A stretch of DNA of 64,000 bases from Gloeobacter kilaueensis JS1. Its GTDB lineage: Bacteria; Cyanobacteriota; Cyanobacteriia; Gloeobacterales; Gloeobacteraceae. How positions within the stretch are numbered: position 1 is the stretch's first letter; each line of letters opens with the position of its first letter. Where the stretch lies: assembly GCF_000484535.1 (NCBI RefSeq), contig NC_022600.1:3596001-3660000 (forward strand). The letters run 5' to 3'. Positions 51,307 to 60,183 of this stretch are shown piece after piece. The notes under the pieces are model-generated. The model made no database searches. It had not been told where the DNA came from and saw nothing but the letters and a program-made list of their open reading frames with translations. The translations under genes and the position numbers were made by a program.

Positions 51307-52272
51307 GTGGTGGTTCGAGCGGATGTGAGCGCGCCAGTACCCAGGGTAACGGTCGTCGTCTTGAACTGGAACGGCGGACGCGACACGCTTGCGTGTCTGG
51401 CCTCCCTTGCCCAACAGGACTATGCAGCCACCAGCGTTCTCGTCATCGACAACGGCTCGACGGATGGTTCGGTTGCCGAAATCGCCCGGCACTTCCCGGC
51501 AGTCCAGATTGTCGAGAACGGCCAAAACCTGGGCTACGCCCGAGGCAACAACACCGGTATCGTTTTTGCCCTCATGGCAGGTGCGGACTATATCTTGCTA
51601 TTGAACAACGACACGGTCGTTGCCCCCGATTGCGTGTCCGAACTGATGAAGGCGGCTCTCCAGTATCCCCGCGCCGCCGCTTTGGGAGCGAAGATCTACT
51701 ATTTCACAGAACCGGAGCGGATCTGGTACGCCGGTGCCCGCTGGGACCGCGACAGCGCCTGCACCGCTCATATCGGGCAGGGGGAGGTGGATACGGGCAG
51801 CCCGTACAGCGCGGTGAGCGAAACCGACTACGCCTGCGGCTGTGCGGTGCTCCTGCAAGTCGAAGCGGTACACAAAGTCGGCCTGCTCGATTACCGCTAC
51901 TTTCTTATCTGGGAAGAAGTGGACTGGTGTTACCGGGCGCGGCGGGCTGGATTTGAAGTCCTGTTCGTCCCGACTGCCAGAGTCTGGCACAAGATCTCGA
52001 CTTCCTTTGGCGGCAGCTTTACTCCCTTGAGCCGCTACTTCTGGTGGCGCAATCGTTTGCTCTGGATGGAGAAAAATCTCCCCTTTGCCGAGCGCTTCTC
52101 GATCTACCGTCGCTGTTTGCTCAAAGAAATTCTGGGCGAAGGAATGGCTTACCTCAAGTTGCGCTCCGCCCCAGAATCGCAGCGATTGCCGGGGGCGGCC
52201 CTGCAGGGGGTACTGGATTATCTGGTGCGGCGCTTCGGCGACTCTCCGGCCTGGCTGCGCGCTTCCAGGTAG
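51307..52272 (+). CDS. Glycosyltransferase family 2, rhamnosyltransferase-like
   Basis: 321 residues from the GTG at 51307 (GGGGAG upstream; GTG 51310 also possible). GT-A fold: VTVVVLNWNGGRDTLACLAS, VLVIDNGSTDGSVAEIA, NGQNLGYARGNNTGI and the metal-binding LLLNNDTVV. Later DYACGCAVLLQVEAVHKVGLLD, then the base-type motif FLIWEEVDWCYRARRAG. The sequence resembles dTDP-rhamnosyl transferases but the donor is not determinable. Starts eight bases after the ABC ATPase stop. Confidence 0.9.
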   Translation: MVVRADVSAPVPRVTVVVLNWNGGRDTLACLASLAQQDYAATSVLVIDNGSTDGSVAEIARHFPAVQIVENGQNLGYARGNNTGIVFALMAGADYILLLNNDTVVAPDCVSELMKAALQYPRAAALGAKIYYFTEPERIWYAGARWDRDSACTAHIGQGEVDTGSPYSAVSETDYACGCAVLLQVEAVHKVGLLDYRYFLIWEEVDWCYRARRAGFEVLFVPTARVWHKISTSFGGSFTPLSRYFWWRNRLLWMEKNLPFAERFSIYRRCLLKEILGEGMAYLKLRSAPESQRLPGAALQGVLDYLVRRFGDSPAWLRASR

Positions 52273-52279
52273 GTTCATC

Positions 52280-53371
52280 GTGCGCGTTCTCTACGACGGA
52301 GCGATCTACAACTTCCAGAGCCACGGCGGCATCCGCCGGTACTTCGACAATCTTTTTAAGCAACTGGCAGCGGACTATTCCCTCTCGCTCTACCGCTGCC
52401 ATCCCCAAATTCCGCTCGCCCGGCGACCGCACCTGCGGCAGTACACCTACCGCTACTTCAGACCCCGGCGGCTCTCCTCGGCCCTCGAACCGTTTTTTTT
52501 GCGCGGACTTCTTGGCACAGGCCGCTTCGATCTGCTCCATCCGACGTACTATTCGTATTCGCCCCTCATCGCTGCTGCCGGACGCGAACGATTGCCGATC
52601 GTCCTCACGGTCTGGGATCTGATCCACGAGCGCTTTCCGGACCAGGCTGGTCCGACTGCCGATACCGTTGCTCTCAAGCAAAAAATCCTGCCCCTCGCCC
52701 AGCGGATCATCTGTATTTCCGAAAGCACGAAAGCGGACCTCATCGAGATTTACAAGATTCCAGAAAAAAAAATCTCCGTCACCTACCTGGCCACCGACCT
52801 GAACGCTGCACTCGCTCTGGGCGACGAGCCGGTGCCGGAGCGGCCTTACTTTCTCTACGTCGGCAGCCGCCTTGCCTACAAAAATTTCGACCGGTTGCTG
52901 GTAGCCTTTGCCCAGGCGTTTTCAGCTAAAAGCGACCCGGTGCTCTGCGTCGTCGGTGCTCCGGCCCAACCGGCAGAGCAAGAGCGGATTGCTGCCCTGG
53001 GCCTGACGGGACGGGTGGAATTTTATCCGTATCCGGACGATCGGCATCTGGCAAAGCTGTATCACCGCAGCCTGGCGCTGGTCTATCCGTCGCTGTACGA
53101 GGGCTTTGGCATCCCGCCCCTAGAGGCGATGGCCTGCGAGACGGCGGTGATTGCTTCCAACCGCTCCAGTCTGCCGGAAGTAGTAGGTGACGCCGGGATC
53201 TTGATCAATCCGCTCGATATCGCTGAGTGGACCGACGCCCTGCGCCAGCTCGCCACCAATCCGCAAGAGAGAACAAAACTGATCGAGCGGGGCAGCGAGC
53301 GGGTGAAGCACTTCAGCTGGCAGAAGACAGCCGCTCAGACGTTAGCAGTCTACCAGTTGGTGGGAGGCTGA
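52280..53371 (+). CDS. Glycosyltransferase family 4 (GT-B), mannosyltransferase-like
   Basis: 363 residues, GTG start at 52280. N-terminal domain VRVLYDGAIYNFQSHGGIRRYF, linker IICISESTKADLIEIY, and C-terminal domain with RPYFLYVGSRLAYKNFDRLL and the donor-binding LVYPSLYEGFGIPPLEAMAC ending in the EX7E-type ETAVIASNRSSLPEVVGDAG. This is the common layout of mannosyl- and glucosyltransferases using nucleotide sugars. Overlaps the next gene by one base around TGATG. Confidence 0.92.
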   Translation: MRVLYDGAIYNFQSHGGIRRYFDNLFKQLAADYSLSLYRCHPQIPLARRPHLRQYTYRYFRPRRLSSALEPFFLRGLLGTGRFDLLHPTYYSYSPLIAAAGRERLPIVLTVWDLIHERFPDQAGPTADTVALKQKILPLAQRIICISESTKADLIEIYKIPEKKISVTYLATDLNAALALGDEPVPERPYFLYVGSRLAYKNFDRLLVAFAQAFSAKSDPVLCVVGAPAQPAEQERIAALGLTGRVEFYPYPDDRHLAKLYHRSLALVYPSLYEGFGIPPLEAMACETAVIASNRSSLPEVVGDAGILINPLDIAEWTDALRQLATNPQERTKLIERGSERVKHFSWQKTAAQTLAVYQLVGG

Positions 53372-54255
53372 TGGCGGAGTTGCCCCGGATCTCGGTGATC
53401 GTGCCTTCGTTCAACCAGGGAACATTCATCGAGCGCACGCTGCTGTCGATTCTGGGCCAGGGCTATCCCGACCTGGAGGTGATCGTCATCGACGGCGGCA
53501 GCACAGACGAAACGATCAACGTTCTGGAGCGCTACAGCGACCAGCTCACCTGCTGGCATTCGCAGCCGGACAGGGGGCAGGCCGATGCGATCAACCGGGG
53601 CATGGCAATAAGTTCCGGTCAGATCCTCTGCTGGCTCAACTCCGACGATATGTTCCTGCCCGGCACGCTGCTGGCGGTAGGTAGCCATTTGCGAGACCAG
53701 ACAGAAAGGCCAAAGCTCCTCCACGGCGGGGCGGTGACGATTGCCGAAGAAAACGGCGAACTGCGCAGCGGCGTCCAGTCAAGCCAGCCCTTCGATTGCA
53801 CCCGGCTCACCTGCAGCAACTTCATCGTCCAGCCCAGCAGCTTCTGGACGCGCCCTCTCTGGCAGGGGACGGGCGAGTTGAACATTCGCTACCAGTACAT
53901 CCTCGATTGGGACTGGTTCTTGCGCGCCAGCCGGGTGCCGGGCTTTGAGGCGGACTACCTGCCCCGGTTTCTTTCGCTCTACCGCTACCATGCCCAGCAC
54001 AAGACGAGTAGCGGCGGTGAGAAGCGGCGGCAGGAGATTATGGAACTGATTCGCACCCACGCCTCGCCCTACTGGCAGAATCTCTACAGCGCGATCGACC
54101 GCTCCTACCCGCAGATTCAGCACACGGCCACTCGGCTCGAAAAACTGGGCCTACCGGGCCGGACCCGGCTATTGCCCTGGCTGATCCCCAACGTCCGCTC
54201 CCACCTCAAGTCTGCCCAGGACTTTTACACCGTTTTATTTACCTTCGGCTGGTGA
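53371..54255 (+). CDS. Glycosyltransferase family 2
   Basis: 294 residues from the ATG at 53371, which overlaps the previous stop (TGATG). GT-A features: ISVIVPSFNQGTFIERTLLSI, VIVIDGGSTDETINVLERY, SQPDRGQADAINRGMAI, and DxD-like CWLNSDDMFLP. The C-terminal part has NFIVQPSSFWTRPLW and ILDWDWFLRASRV. Translationally coupled to its neighbours on both sides. Sugar donor and acceptor unknown. Confidence 0.91.
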   Translation: MAELPRISVIVPSFNQGTFIERTLLSILGQGYPDLEVIVIDGGSTDETINVLERYSDQLTCWHSQPDRGQADAINRGMAISSGQILCWLNSDDMFLPGTLLAVGSHLRDQTERPKLLHGGAVTIAEENGELRSGVQSSQPFDCTRLTCSNFIVQPSSFWTRPLWQGTGELNIRYQYILDWDWFLRASRVPGFEADYLPRFLSLYRYHAQHKTSSGGEKRRQEIMELIRTHASPYWQNLYSAIDRSYPQIQHTATRLEKLGLPGRTRLLPWLIPNVRSHLKSAQDFYTVLFTFGW

Positions 54256-55424
54256 AAGAACCTCTGCGCATTCACTTTCTGGTCGATAGCACGGGCGAGA
54301 CCGGCACGTACTTCCGCTTTCACAATCTAGCGGTCGGACTTGCTCGCCTGGGGCAGTCGGTGAGCGTCTTTGCCTGCGACCACGACACCAATTCCCAGAC
54401 CCGAACGATCGAGCGCGACGGCGTACTTTACCGGATCGTGCCTTCGTTTAGAGGCCAGAGCTTTTTCACCGCCTCCAACCATCCGCTCAACGCCCTCGCC
54501 CGCTGCCTGGCAGACTACCCGCCCTGCGACATTGCTCACCTGTTTCAGCCCCACCTGAGCGCTGCCCTCGCCTGGGACTGGCGGCGGACGCTCCCCGCCA
54601 GGCTGTACTTCTACGACTGGGACGACCTGTGGAGCGACGGCGGCCTGCTTGCTAAAAGTGTCCCCGGCTTTCGGCCCTGGTGGTTTCAGACCTGTACGCG
54701 CTGGGGGGAACGCCGCTTTCCGGCGCGGGCCCATCACGTTACCACCTGTAGCCGGTTCCTCGCCGATCTGGCAGCGAAGCGGGGAGCGCGGGCGGTGACG
54801 GTGCTACATAACGGTTTCTGGCCCTTCGATCCTGCAAGCAAGCACATTGCAAGACAGCAACTCGGTCTGCAGCCGGATGCGCTCTACGTCGGCTTTATGG
54901 GGCGGACCTGGGCGGAGATCGCCTGGTGCTTCGAGGCGGTCGATCAAAATCTCGACCGCCACCCCCACCTGCGCTTCGCCCTCTGTGGCCCGCCGCCGGA
55001 GGTGCTGCAACTTGCTTCTACTGGGGCGCGGGAGCGGACAGATTTTTTAGGCTCGCTTGCCCCCGAACGGACGCGCCTTTTTGCCGCCGCCCTCGATCTG
55101 GGCCTATTGCCTCTGGAGGACAATCTCTTTAACCGCAGCCGCTTCCCGATCAAATTTGCCGAGTACATGGCGGCGGGGGCAGCGGTTCTCTGCTCAGAAG
55201 TAGGAGAGTGCGCGGAACTTGCGGGCGATTTTCCCTGGGTCTTCCAGGCCGGTAGTACCCGCGTAGACTGGCTTGCCGCCTTTCAGCAGACAGTAGACTG
55301 GATAGCGGCCACCAGTGCGCCGCCTGTAGACCGCAACCGATGCGCGGAGCGCTTCAGCTGGCAGGCGCTCAGCTCAGAACTGCTCACCTGCTACCGGAGC
55401 GCCCTTTCGCCTCTGCCACCTTGA
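54252..55424 (+). CDS. Glycosyltransferase, GT-B fold (family 4-like)
   Basis: 390 residues; GTG start overlapping the previous stop by four bases. It begins RIHFLVDSTGETGTYFRFHNLAVGLARLG, which fits an N-terminal Rossmann domain. Later ARAVTVLHNGFWPFDP, LYVGFMGRTWAEIAWCF and the C-terminal LGLLPLEDNLFNRSRFPIKF with EYMAAGAAVLCSEVGECAEL. The acceptor is unknown. Lower similarity to named enzymes than the other GT4 genes here. Confidence 0.85.
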   Translation: MKEPLRIHFLVDSTGETGTYFRFHNLAVGLARLGQSVSVFACDHDTNSQTRTIERDGVLYRIVPSFRGQSFFTASNHPLNALARCLADYPPCDIAHLFQPHLSAALAWDWRRTLPARLYFYDWDDLWSDGGLLAKSVPGFRPWWFQTCTRWGERRFPARAHHVTTCSRFLADLAAKRGARAVTVLHNGFWPFDPASKHIARQQLGLQPDALYVGFMGRTWAEIAWCFEAVDQNLDRHPHLRFALCGPPPEVLQLASTGARERTDFLGSLAPERTRLFAAALDLGLLPLEDNLFNRSRFPIKFAEYMAAGAAVLCSEVGECAELAGDFPWVFQAGSTRVDWLAAFQQTVDWIAATSAPPVDRNRCAERFSWQALSSELLTCYRSALSPLPP

Positions 55425-55428
55425 TCCG

Positions 55429-56304
55429 ATGGACGACGCAGCGCCGCTCTTTTCGGTCGTGATCCCCACCCGCCACCGCGACGGTCCCCTGGCCCGCTGC
55501 CTCGATTGCCTCGCCCCCGGACGGCAGAACTTTCCAAAACAGCAGTACGAGGTGATCGTCACCGACGACGGTTCAATGAGCACCGCCCGCGCCCTGCTCA
55601 GCGAAGCCTACCCCTGGGCGCGCTGGGTTGCCGGGCCTCAGCGCGGTCCGGCGGCCAACCGCAACAACGGCGCACGCCAGGCTGCAGGCGAGTGGCTGGT
55701 CTTTACCGACGACGACTGCCTGCCCGACCCTGGCTGGCTCGCCGCTTACCGCAACCGCATCGAAAAAGGGACTTCCCAGCTTCTTGAAGGGCGGACCTAC
55801 GCCGATAGGCCCCGGCGCTCGCTGGCGGAGGCGGCCCCGATCAACGACCGGGGCGGCAATCTCTGGTCGTGCAATTTCGCGATTGCCCGGTCCCTCTTTG
55901 AGGCCGTCGGTGGCTTCGACGAGCGCTTTCCCTACGCGGCGATGGAGGACAGCGACCTGCGGCTGCGGCTGGAGCAGGCTGGTCATCGCCCCCTGTTCGT
56001 GCCGGAGGCGGCGGTCTGCCATCCCTGGCGGACGGTGCGCGGCTGGCAATCTGGCGAACAGCACCGGCACTCGATCTTGATCTATCTGTCGCTGCACCCG
56101 GAGGAGACGGCCCGGATCAATGCCCGCTATTACCTCTACGCGACCACCCGCAACTTCTGGCGCTTCACGCTGCCGGGCCTGTTCGCCCACCGGGGAGCGG
56201 GCTTCACCCAGGCTCTCATCGACCACGCCGCCTGCTTGAAGATGGCCTGGACGCTAAGAAAGCTTTCGACGCCCAAAATTCCTGCAGATCACCATGTTTT
56301 ATGA
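55429..56304 (+). CDS. Glycosyltransferase family 2
   Basis: 291 residues. GT-A features: FSVVIPTRHRDGPLARCLDCL, VIVTDDGSMSTARALL, GPQRGPAANRNNGARQAAGE, and the metal site VFTDDDCLPDPGWL. Then IARSLFEAVGGFDERFPYAAMEDSDLRLRLEQAG with the catalytic acidic pair, and WRTVRGWQSGEQHRHSI. The stop overlaps the start of the methyltransferase gene by 11 bases. Confidence 0.92.
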   Translation: MDDAAPLFSVVIPTRHRDGPLARCLDCLAPGRQNFPKQQYEVIVTDDGSMSTARALLSEAYPWARWVAGPQRGPAANRNNGARQAAGEWLVFTDDDCLPDPGWLAAYRNRIEKGTSQLLEGRTYADRPRRSLAEAAPINDRGGNLWSCNFAIARSLFEAVGGFDERFPYAAMEDSDLRLRLEQAGHRPLFVPEAAVCHPWRTVRGWQSGEQHRHSILIYLSLHPEETARINARYYLYATTRNFWRFTLPGLFAHRGAGFTQALIDHAACLKMAWTLRKLSTPKIPADHHVL

Positions 56305-56926
56305 GGCGATCAACGAACCGTTGCTGCGCCGGGTACCGCCCGAGACAAAGCGGCTCCTGGATCTTGGCTGCGGGTCGGGAGGCTTTGGGGCAAAGTTCAA
56401 GCACACCCACGCCTGTGAAGTGGTGGGGGTAACCTTCAGCGAACCGGAGCAGCAGATTGCCGCTCAACTTCTCGACCATGTGCTCCAGAGCGACCTCAAC
56501 AGCTGCGACCTGCGCGCCCTGGGCCAGTTCGACTGCATCGTCTGCAGCCACGTCCTCGAACATCTCTACCAGCCCCAGGATTTGCTGGGCCAGCTCAAAG
56601 AGAATCTGGCAAGCGGGGGCCTGCTCCTCGTCGCCCTGCCCAACGTCCTTTACTGGCGGCAACGCCTGGAATTCGTGCGCGGGCGGTTTCGCTACACCGA
56701 GGGCGGCTTGATGGACCGCACCCACTACCGCTTCTTTGACTGGCGGACTGCCCAGGAGCTGCTGCAGGCGAGCGGCTACCGGATTGTCGAAGCGACCAGT
56801 ATCGGTCACCTGCCGCTGGTGAGCAGATGGCTGCCATCGCCCATGCGCGAAACCGTGGATAAGACCGTTACCCGGCAATTTCCAGGGCTTCTGGGCCACC
56901 AGTTTCTCTTCTGCTGCGCGCTATGA
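56294..56926 (+). CDS. SAM-dependent class I methyltransferase
   Basis: 210 residues. Motif I LLDLGCGSGGFGAKFKHTHA, acidic loop after VVGVTFSEPEQQIA, and motif LGQFDCIVCSHVLEHLYQPQ. Then LASGGLLLVALPNVLYWRQ. Its place between glycosyltransferases suggests that it methylates a sugar of the polysaccharide, for example to cap a chain, which would fit the Wzt-like carbohydrate tail. This is inference. Overlaps both neighbours (11 and 4 bases). Confidence 0.9.
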   Translation: MFYEAINEPLLRRVPPETKRLLDLGCGSGGFGAKFKHTHACEVVGVTFSEPEQQIAAQLLDHVLQSDLNSCDLRALGQFDCIVCSHVLEHLYQPQDLLGQLKENLASGGLLLVALPNVLYWRQRLEFVRGRFRYTEGGLMDRTHYRFFDWRTAQELLQASGYRIVEATSIGHLPLVSRWLPSPMRETVDKTVTRQFPGLLGHQFLFCCAL

Positions 56927-57891
56927 ACCCGCTGGTGACGATCGCCATTCCCACCTACAGGCGGCTTGCCTACCTGCAGGAGGCAGTCGCCTCGGCCCTC
57001 GCCCAGAGTTATCCCCATATCGAAGTGCTGGTGAGCCAGGATCCGACTTCCGAAGGACCGGACCCGGCGATCCGGGCCTGGTGTCTGGCGCTGGCGGAGC
57101 AAGAACCGCGCCTCAGCTACCGCTGCAACGCCCAGAACCTTGGCCTGGCCGGGAACTGGAACGCCGCTATTCAGGCGGCCCGAGGCCAGTACGTGACGAT
57201 TATCGGCGACGACGATCGGCTTTTACCTGCCTTCGTCGAGCGGCTGCTGCCGGGCCTGTCGCCGGGAATCAGCGTCGCCTTTGCCAACCACTACCTGATC
57301 GACGCTCTGGGCAACCGATTGCTCGCCCGGAGCGAGGTCCACACCGCCACCTACCACCGGGCCAACCTGAGCGCAGGTGAGATCGCCGATCCTGAAAGTT
57401 GCGCCTGGCAGAATGCCGTACCGATGCTGGCATCTTTGATCGCGGCGGAACCGTTGCAGCGGCTGGGCTTCAAGATCGATCTCAACACGCCGGAAGTCGA
57501 ATTTTTCGTGCGGCTGGCCCAGGAGGGAGGACGCTTCTACTTCTGTCCGGAGTACCTGGCGGAGTACCGGGTCCATCTGGGTTCTGCCACCCAATCGGGA
57601 CTCACCTCCGAGGTTCTCGCCCGCTACTTGATCGACCTCCCAGCTTCACCGCAAGCCGAGCGCCACAAGCGTGCCCTGCTTGCCTCACTGTTGCCGAACG
57701 CCGTAAGCCGCCACCTGCGCCGGGGGGAGCGCGAGTTGGCTCGAAAATTGCTTGCAAGCAGCTACTATCCTGACGGTGAAAGGGTTACGGGCATCGCTCT
57801 CGTCCAGCGCTTCTGCACGGCGTTGCCGGAACCTGTTGGTTGTTCACTCTACCGGACGCTCTACTTCGCAGGCAGGCAACTTCGCCTCTGA
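56923..57891 (+). CDS. Glycosyltransferase family 2
   Basis: 322 residues, overlapping the methyltransferase stop by four bases (ATGA). GT-A features: LVTIAIPTYRRLAYLQEAVAS, IEVLVSQDPTSEGPDPAIRA, NLGLAGNWNAAIQAARGQYV, and the DxD-like TIIGDDDRLLPAFVE. Later VEFFVRLAQEGGRFYFCPEY. The C-terminal ~70 residues (SLLPNAVSRHLRRGERELAR) are helical. Substrate unknown. Confidence 0.92.
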   Translation: MNPLVTIAIPTYRRLAYLQEAVASALAQSYPHIEVLVSQDPTSEGPDPAIRAWCLALAEQEPRLSYRCNAQNLGLAGNWNAAIQAARGQYVTIIGDDDRLLPAFVERLLPGLSPGISVAFANHYLIDALGNRLLARSEVHTATYHRANLSAGEIADPESCAWQNAVPMLASLIAAEPLQRLGFKIDLNTPEVEFFVRLAQEGGRFYFCPEYLAEYRVHLGSATQSGLTSEVLARYLIDLPASPQAERHKRALLASLLPNAVSRHLRRGERELARKLLASSYYPDGERVTGIALVQRFCTALPEPVGCSLYRTLYFAGRQLRL

Positions 57892-57932
57892 TGCGAGATC
57901 GGCGAAGATGAGCACGCATCCAGGAAACCAGA

Positions 57933-59078
57933 ATGCAGATCACCCAGATCGTTGGGCAACTGCCCCCTGCCATTGGCGGTGTCGGCGACTACTGCTACCA
58001 GTTGTGGCGGCACTGGCCGGATTCCACCGGGCAGTGGACGTTTCTGGTGACAGAAAGTGCTGAGGCGAGTCAACACCACTGGCCGGAAGTGCAAATCCAG
58101 CCCTTCGGCACGACGGAGACCGATTTGCTGTTCGCTCTCGAAAAAGTGGATGCCCGGCTGGTCGTGCTCCAGTACGTGGGCTACGCCTTTCATCCGGGGG
58201 GCTACCCGCTCTGGCTCTCCCGCGCCCTCGCCCACTGGAAATCCCTCCGCTCCGATCACAGGCTGCTGGTGATGTTCCACGAACTGGCTCCAGATAAGCC
58301 CATCTGGCAACGCGCCTTCTGGACACGGCGCTATGCCCAGAAAGTAGTGGATGAGCTGCTGGAGTTGGCCGACGGCTGGATCACCAGTTGTCCGGGATAT
58401 TTTTTGCAACTGGCAAAGCGCTCCAATCGGGGTCTCCTCGTGCCGGTGGGGGCAAATATTCTGCCCGATCGCCCCGTCGATTTTGAGCGGCCCTGGCCCC
58501 TCGCCCAGGGCAAAAAGCTCCGGCTCGTCATCTTTGGCCTGGCCCTCACCCGCCTCTGGTCCCTCGGTCGCCACGCTGCGCTGTTAAAAAAGTTGTGCGC
58601 GCAGGGCTGGGTAGAGAGCATCACCCTCACTGGCCAGGGCCAACTGCCGGAGCGCTACGCAGGACAACTGCGGCAACTGCAGACAGAAATCGCCCCGCCC
58701 GCCCTCTGGCAAGAAAAGTACGATCTGGAGGCGGCGGATCTTTCGCCCATCCTGAGCGCGCAGGATCTGGGGTTCGTCGGCAACGAATGCGAGCTATTGA
58801 CCAAGTCCGGCAGCTTCGCAGCGCTCAGCGCCCACGGTGTGCTGACGGTCGCTACGGTGAAAAATCCCGGCCTCTACCTTGCCCAGGCGGGCCTCCGCGA
58901 AGCGGTGCTGCTCAACGATAGAAAGCTCACTGCCCTGCTGGAGCAACTGAGCGATCCGGCTGTCATCGCTGCAAAGCAGCGCTCGCTCCGGCAATTCTAC
59001 GAAAAGCAACTTCGCTGGCAGGCGATTGTTGGGGGCTGGCAGCAACAGATCCAGCGGCTCCAGCCAGGCGATGACTAA
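57933..59078 (+). CDS. Glycosyltransferase-like protein, GT-B fold
   Basis: 381 residues. It starts QITQIVGQLPPAIGGVGDYC, the substrate-loop pattern of family 4 enzymes, then VLQYVGYAFHPGGYPLWLSR. The second domain has LRLVIFGLALTRLWSLGRH and a degenerate donor region (LGFVGNECELLTKSGSFAALSAHG). The usual EX7E motif is not clear, so catalysis or donor choice may differ. It begins 41 bases after the previous gene and overlaps the next by eight. Confidence 0.78.
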   Translation: MQITQIVGQLPPAIGGVGDYCYQLWRHWPDSTGQWTFLVTESAEASQHHWPEVQIQPFGTTETDLLFALEKVDARLVVLQYVGYAFHPGGYPLWLSRALAHWKSLRSDHRLLVMFHELAPDKPIWQRAFWTRRYAQKVVDELLELADGWITSCPGYFLQLAKRSNRGLLVPVGANILPDRPVDFERPWPLAQGKKLRLVIFGLALTRLWSLGRHAALLKKLCAQGWVESITLTGQGQLPERYAGQLRQLQTEIAPPALWQEKYDLEAADLSPILSAQDLGFVGNECELLTKSGSFAALSAHGVLTVATVKNPGLYLAQAGLREAVLLNDRKLTALLEQLSDPAVIAAKQRSLRQFYEKQLRWQAIVGGWQQQIQRLQPGDD

Positions 59079-59775
59079 AGTACTCCCGCCCCTCATCAAG
59101 CAGGTCCGGCGGAGGCTGGCAACGGCGATCATGCGCGCCCGCACCCGCAACCGGGACTTTGTCATCATCTCCAACGACTGTTGGGGAGCGGAGGTCTACC
59201 GCGAACTGGGCCTGCCCTACCGCACCCCGTTTGTCGGACTTTTTATGGTCACCCCCTGCTTTATGCGCCTGCTGGACGATCTCTGGTTGTATCTGGACAC
59301 CCGCACCGAGCTGAGATTTATCCGGCACTCGCGCTATCCGAGCGTCAACGATTGGCGGCAAAAGCAGCAACTTACCTACCCGATGGGACTTCTGGCGGAC
59401 AGCGTCGAGCTGCACTTTCTGCACTACGACGATCCCAGCGAAGCGGCCAGCAAATGGTTCCGCCGTCTCAGCCGCATCGAAGCGGGAAACACCGATCAGA
59501 TCTTCGTCAAATTTTCCGCCGACAAAGACCTCTGCACCGAGGCGGACGTGCGGCACTTCGAGGCGCTGCCCTTTGCCCACAAACTTTGTCTGGCAGCCCA
59601 GCCCTATCCGGGGTGCCGCTCGGTCGTCTCGATGCCAGACTACGATATCGACGGAGCATACATGTACTGGCTTTGCCGGCGCTACTTCGACGTGGCAGGC
59701 TGGCTCAACGGCAAGACGCATCCGGACGGCCTACCAGAGCGCCTACTCAATACCGTTCTTTATTATCGGTACTGA
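59071..59775 (+). CDS. DUF1919 family protein of the polysaccharide cluster
   Basis: 234 residues from the ATG at 59071. Recognised by FVIISNDCWGAEVYRELGLP and YRTPFVGLFMVTPCFMRLLD followed later by SVELHFLHYDDPSEAASKWFRR, NTDQIFVKFSADKDLC and FEALPFAHKLCLA. DUF1919 genes recur in capsule and exopolysaccharide loci, including Streptococcus CpsK-type genes; the activity is unproven, and a glycosyltransferase role is often suggested. It is the last gene of the operon, 62 bases before the IS remnant. Confidence 0.85.
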   Translation: MTKVLPPLIKQVRRRLATAIMRARTRNRDFVIISNDCWGAEVYRELGLPYRTPFVGLFMVTPCFMRLLDDLWLYLDTRTELRFIRHSRYPSVNDWRQKQQLTYPMGLLADSVELHFLHYDDPSEAASKWFRRLSRIEAGNTDQIFVKFSADKDLCTEADVRHFEALPFAHKLCLAAQPYPGCRSVVSMPDYDIDGAYMYWLCRRYFDVAGWLNGKTHPDGLPERLLNTVLYYRY

Positions 59776-59837
59776 CACTGACGATGGCTCAAGATGCCTC
59801 CCATGCCTGTTTTTAAGAGACTACCTGTAAGACATTA

Positions 59838-59853
59838 GACCTCTTGCATGAAT
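59838..59853 (+). repeat. Left terminal inverted repeat
   Basis: GACCTCTTGCATGAAT; perfect reverse complement of the right end. The match stops after this base, where the two ends diverge. Confidence 0.9.
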
Positions 59854-59902
59854 GTCCGGGATGGGTCACAAGTAGTAGGGTCACTACTGCTTTTCTGCCC
59901 TG

Positions 59903-60154
59903 ATGATGAGCTATCAGGATATCCAACACCTCAAGCCCACCGACTTCAAACGCCTCTGCGGTGTGCGAGCTGAAACCTTCCAGGCAATGGTCGATGTCCT
60001 TCAACGGATAGTGGTGGAGCATGTCAATCGGCGTCTGAAGGTGTTTCGGATTTTGGCCGGTCCGTATCGCAATCGTCGCCGCCGGTTCGGTCTGCGGTTG
60101 AGTTTGCTGGCAGGGATCTACAACTACGAGCTGTCCCTGCCAGCCTTGGCCTGA
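59903..60154 (+). pseudogene. Transposase remnant, N- and C-terminal ends fused in frame
   Basis: 83 residues. The first ~35 (SYQDIQHLKPTDFKRLCGVR, then AETFQAMVDV) are the N-terminus of an IS5-type transposase. After VDVLQ the sequence jumps to VEHVNRRLKVFRILAGPYRN followed by RRRRFGLRLSL, the conserved C-terminus that normally follows the DDE domain by well over 150 residues. The catalytic core is therefore missing, although the frame is open. No activity is expected. Confidence 0.85.
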
Positions 60155-60169
60155 TTCATGCAAGAGGTC
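60154..60169 (+). repeat. Right terminal inverted repeat
   Basis: ATTCATGCAAGAGGTC; perfect reverse complement of the left end. It includes the last base of the transposase-remnant stop codon. Confidence 0.9.
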
Positions 60170-60183
60170 TAATAAAACCATTT

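Larger units (their letters stand above)
59838..60169 (+). mobile_element. Internally deleted IS5-type element (332 bp)
   Basis: Bounded by perfect 16-bp terminal inverted repeats and flanked on each side by TA (59836-59837 and 60170-60171), the target duplication of the IS427-like part of the IS5 family. Only a short in-frame fusion of transposase ends remains inside. The structure is that of a non-autonomous, MITE-like derivative that a full-length relative could still mobilise. Confidence 0.82.
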
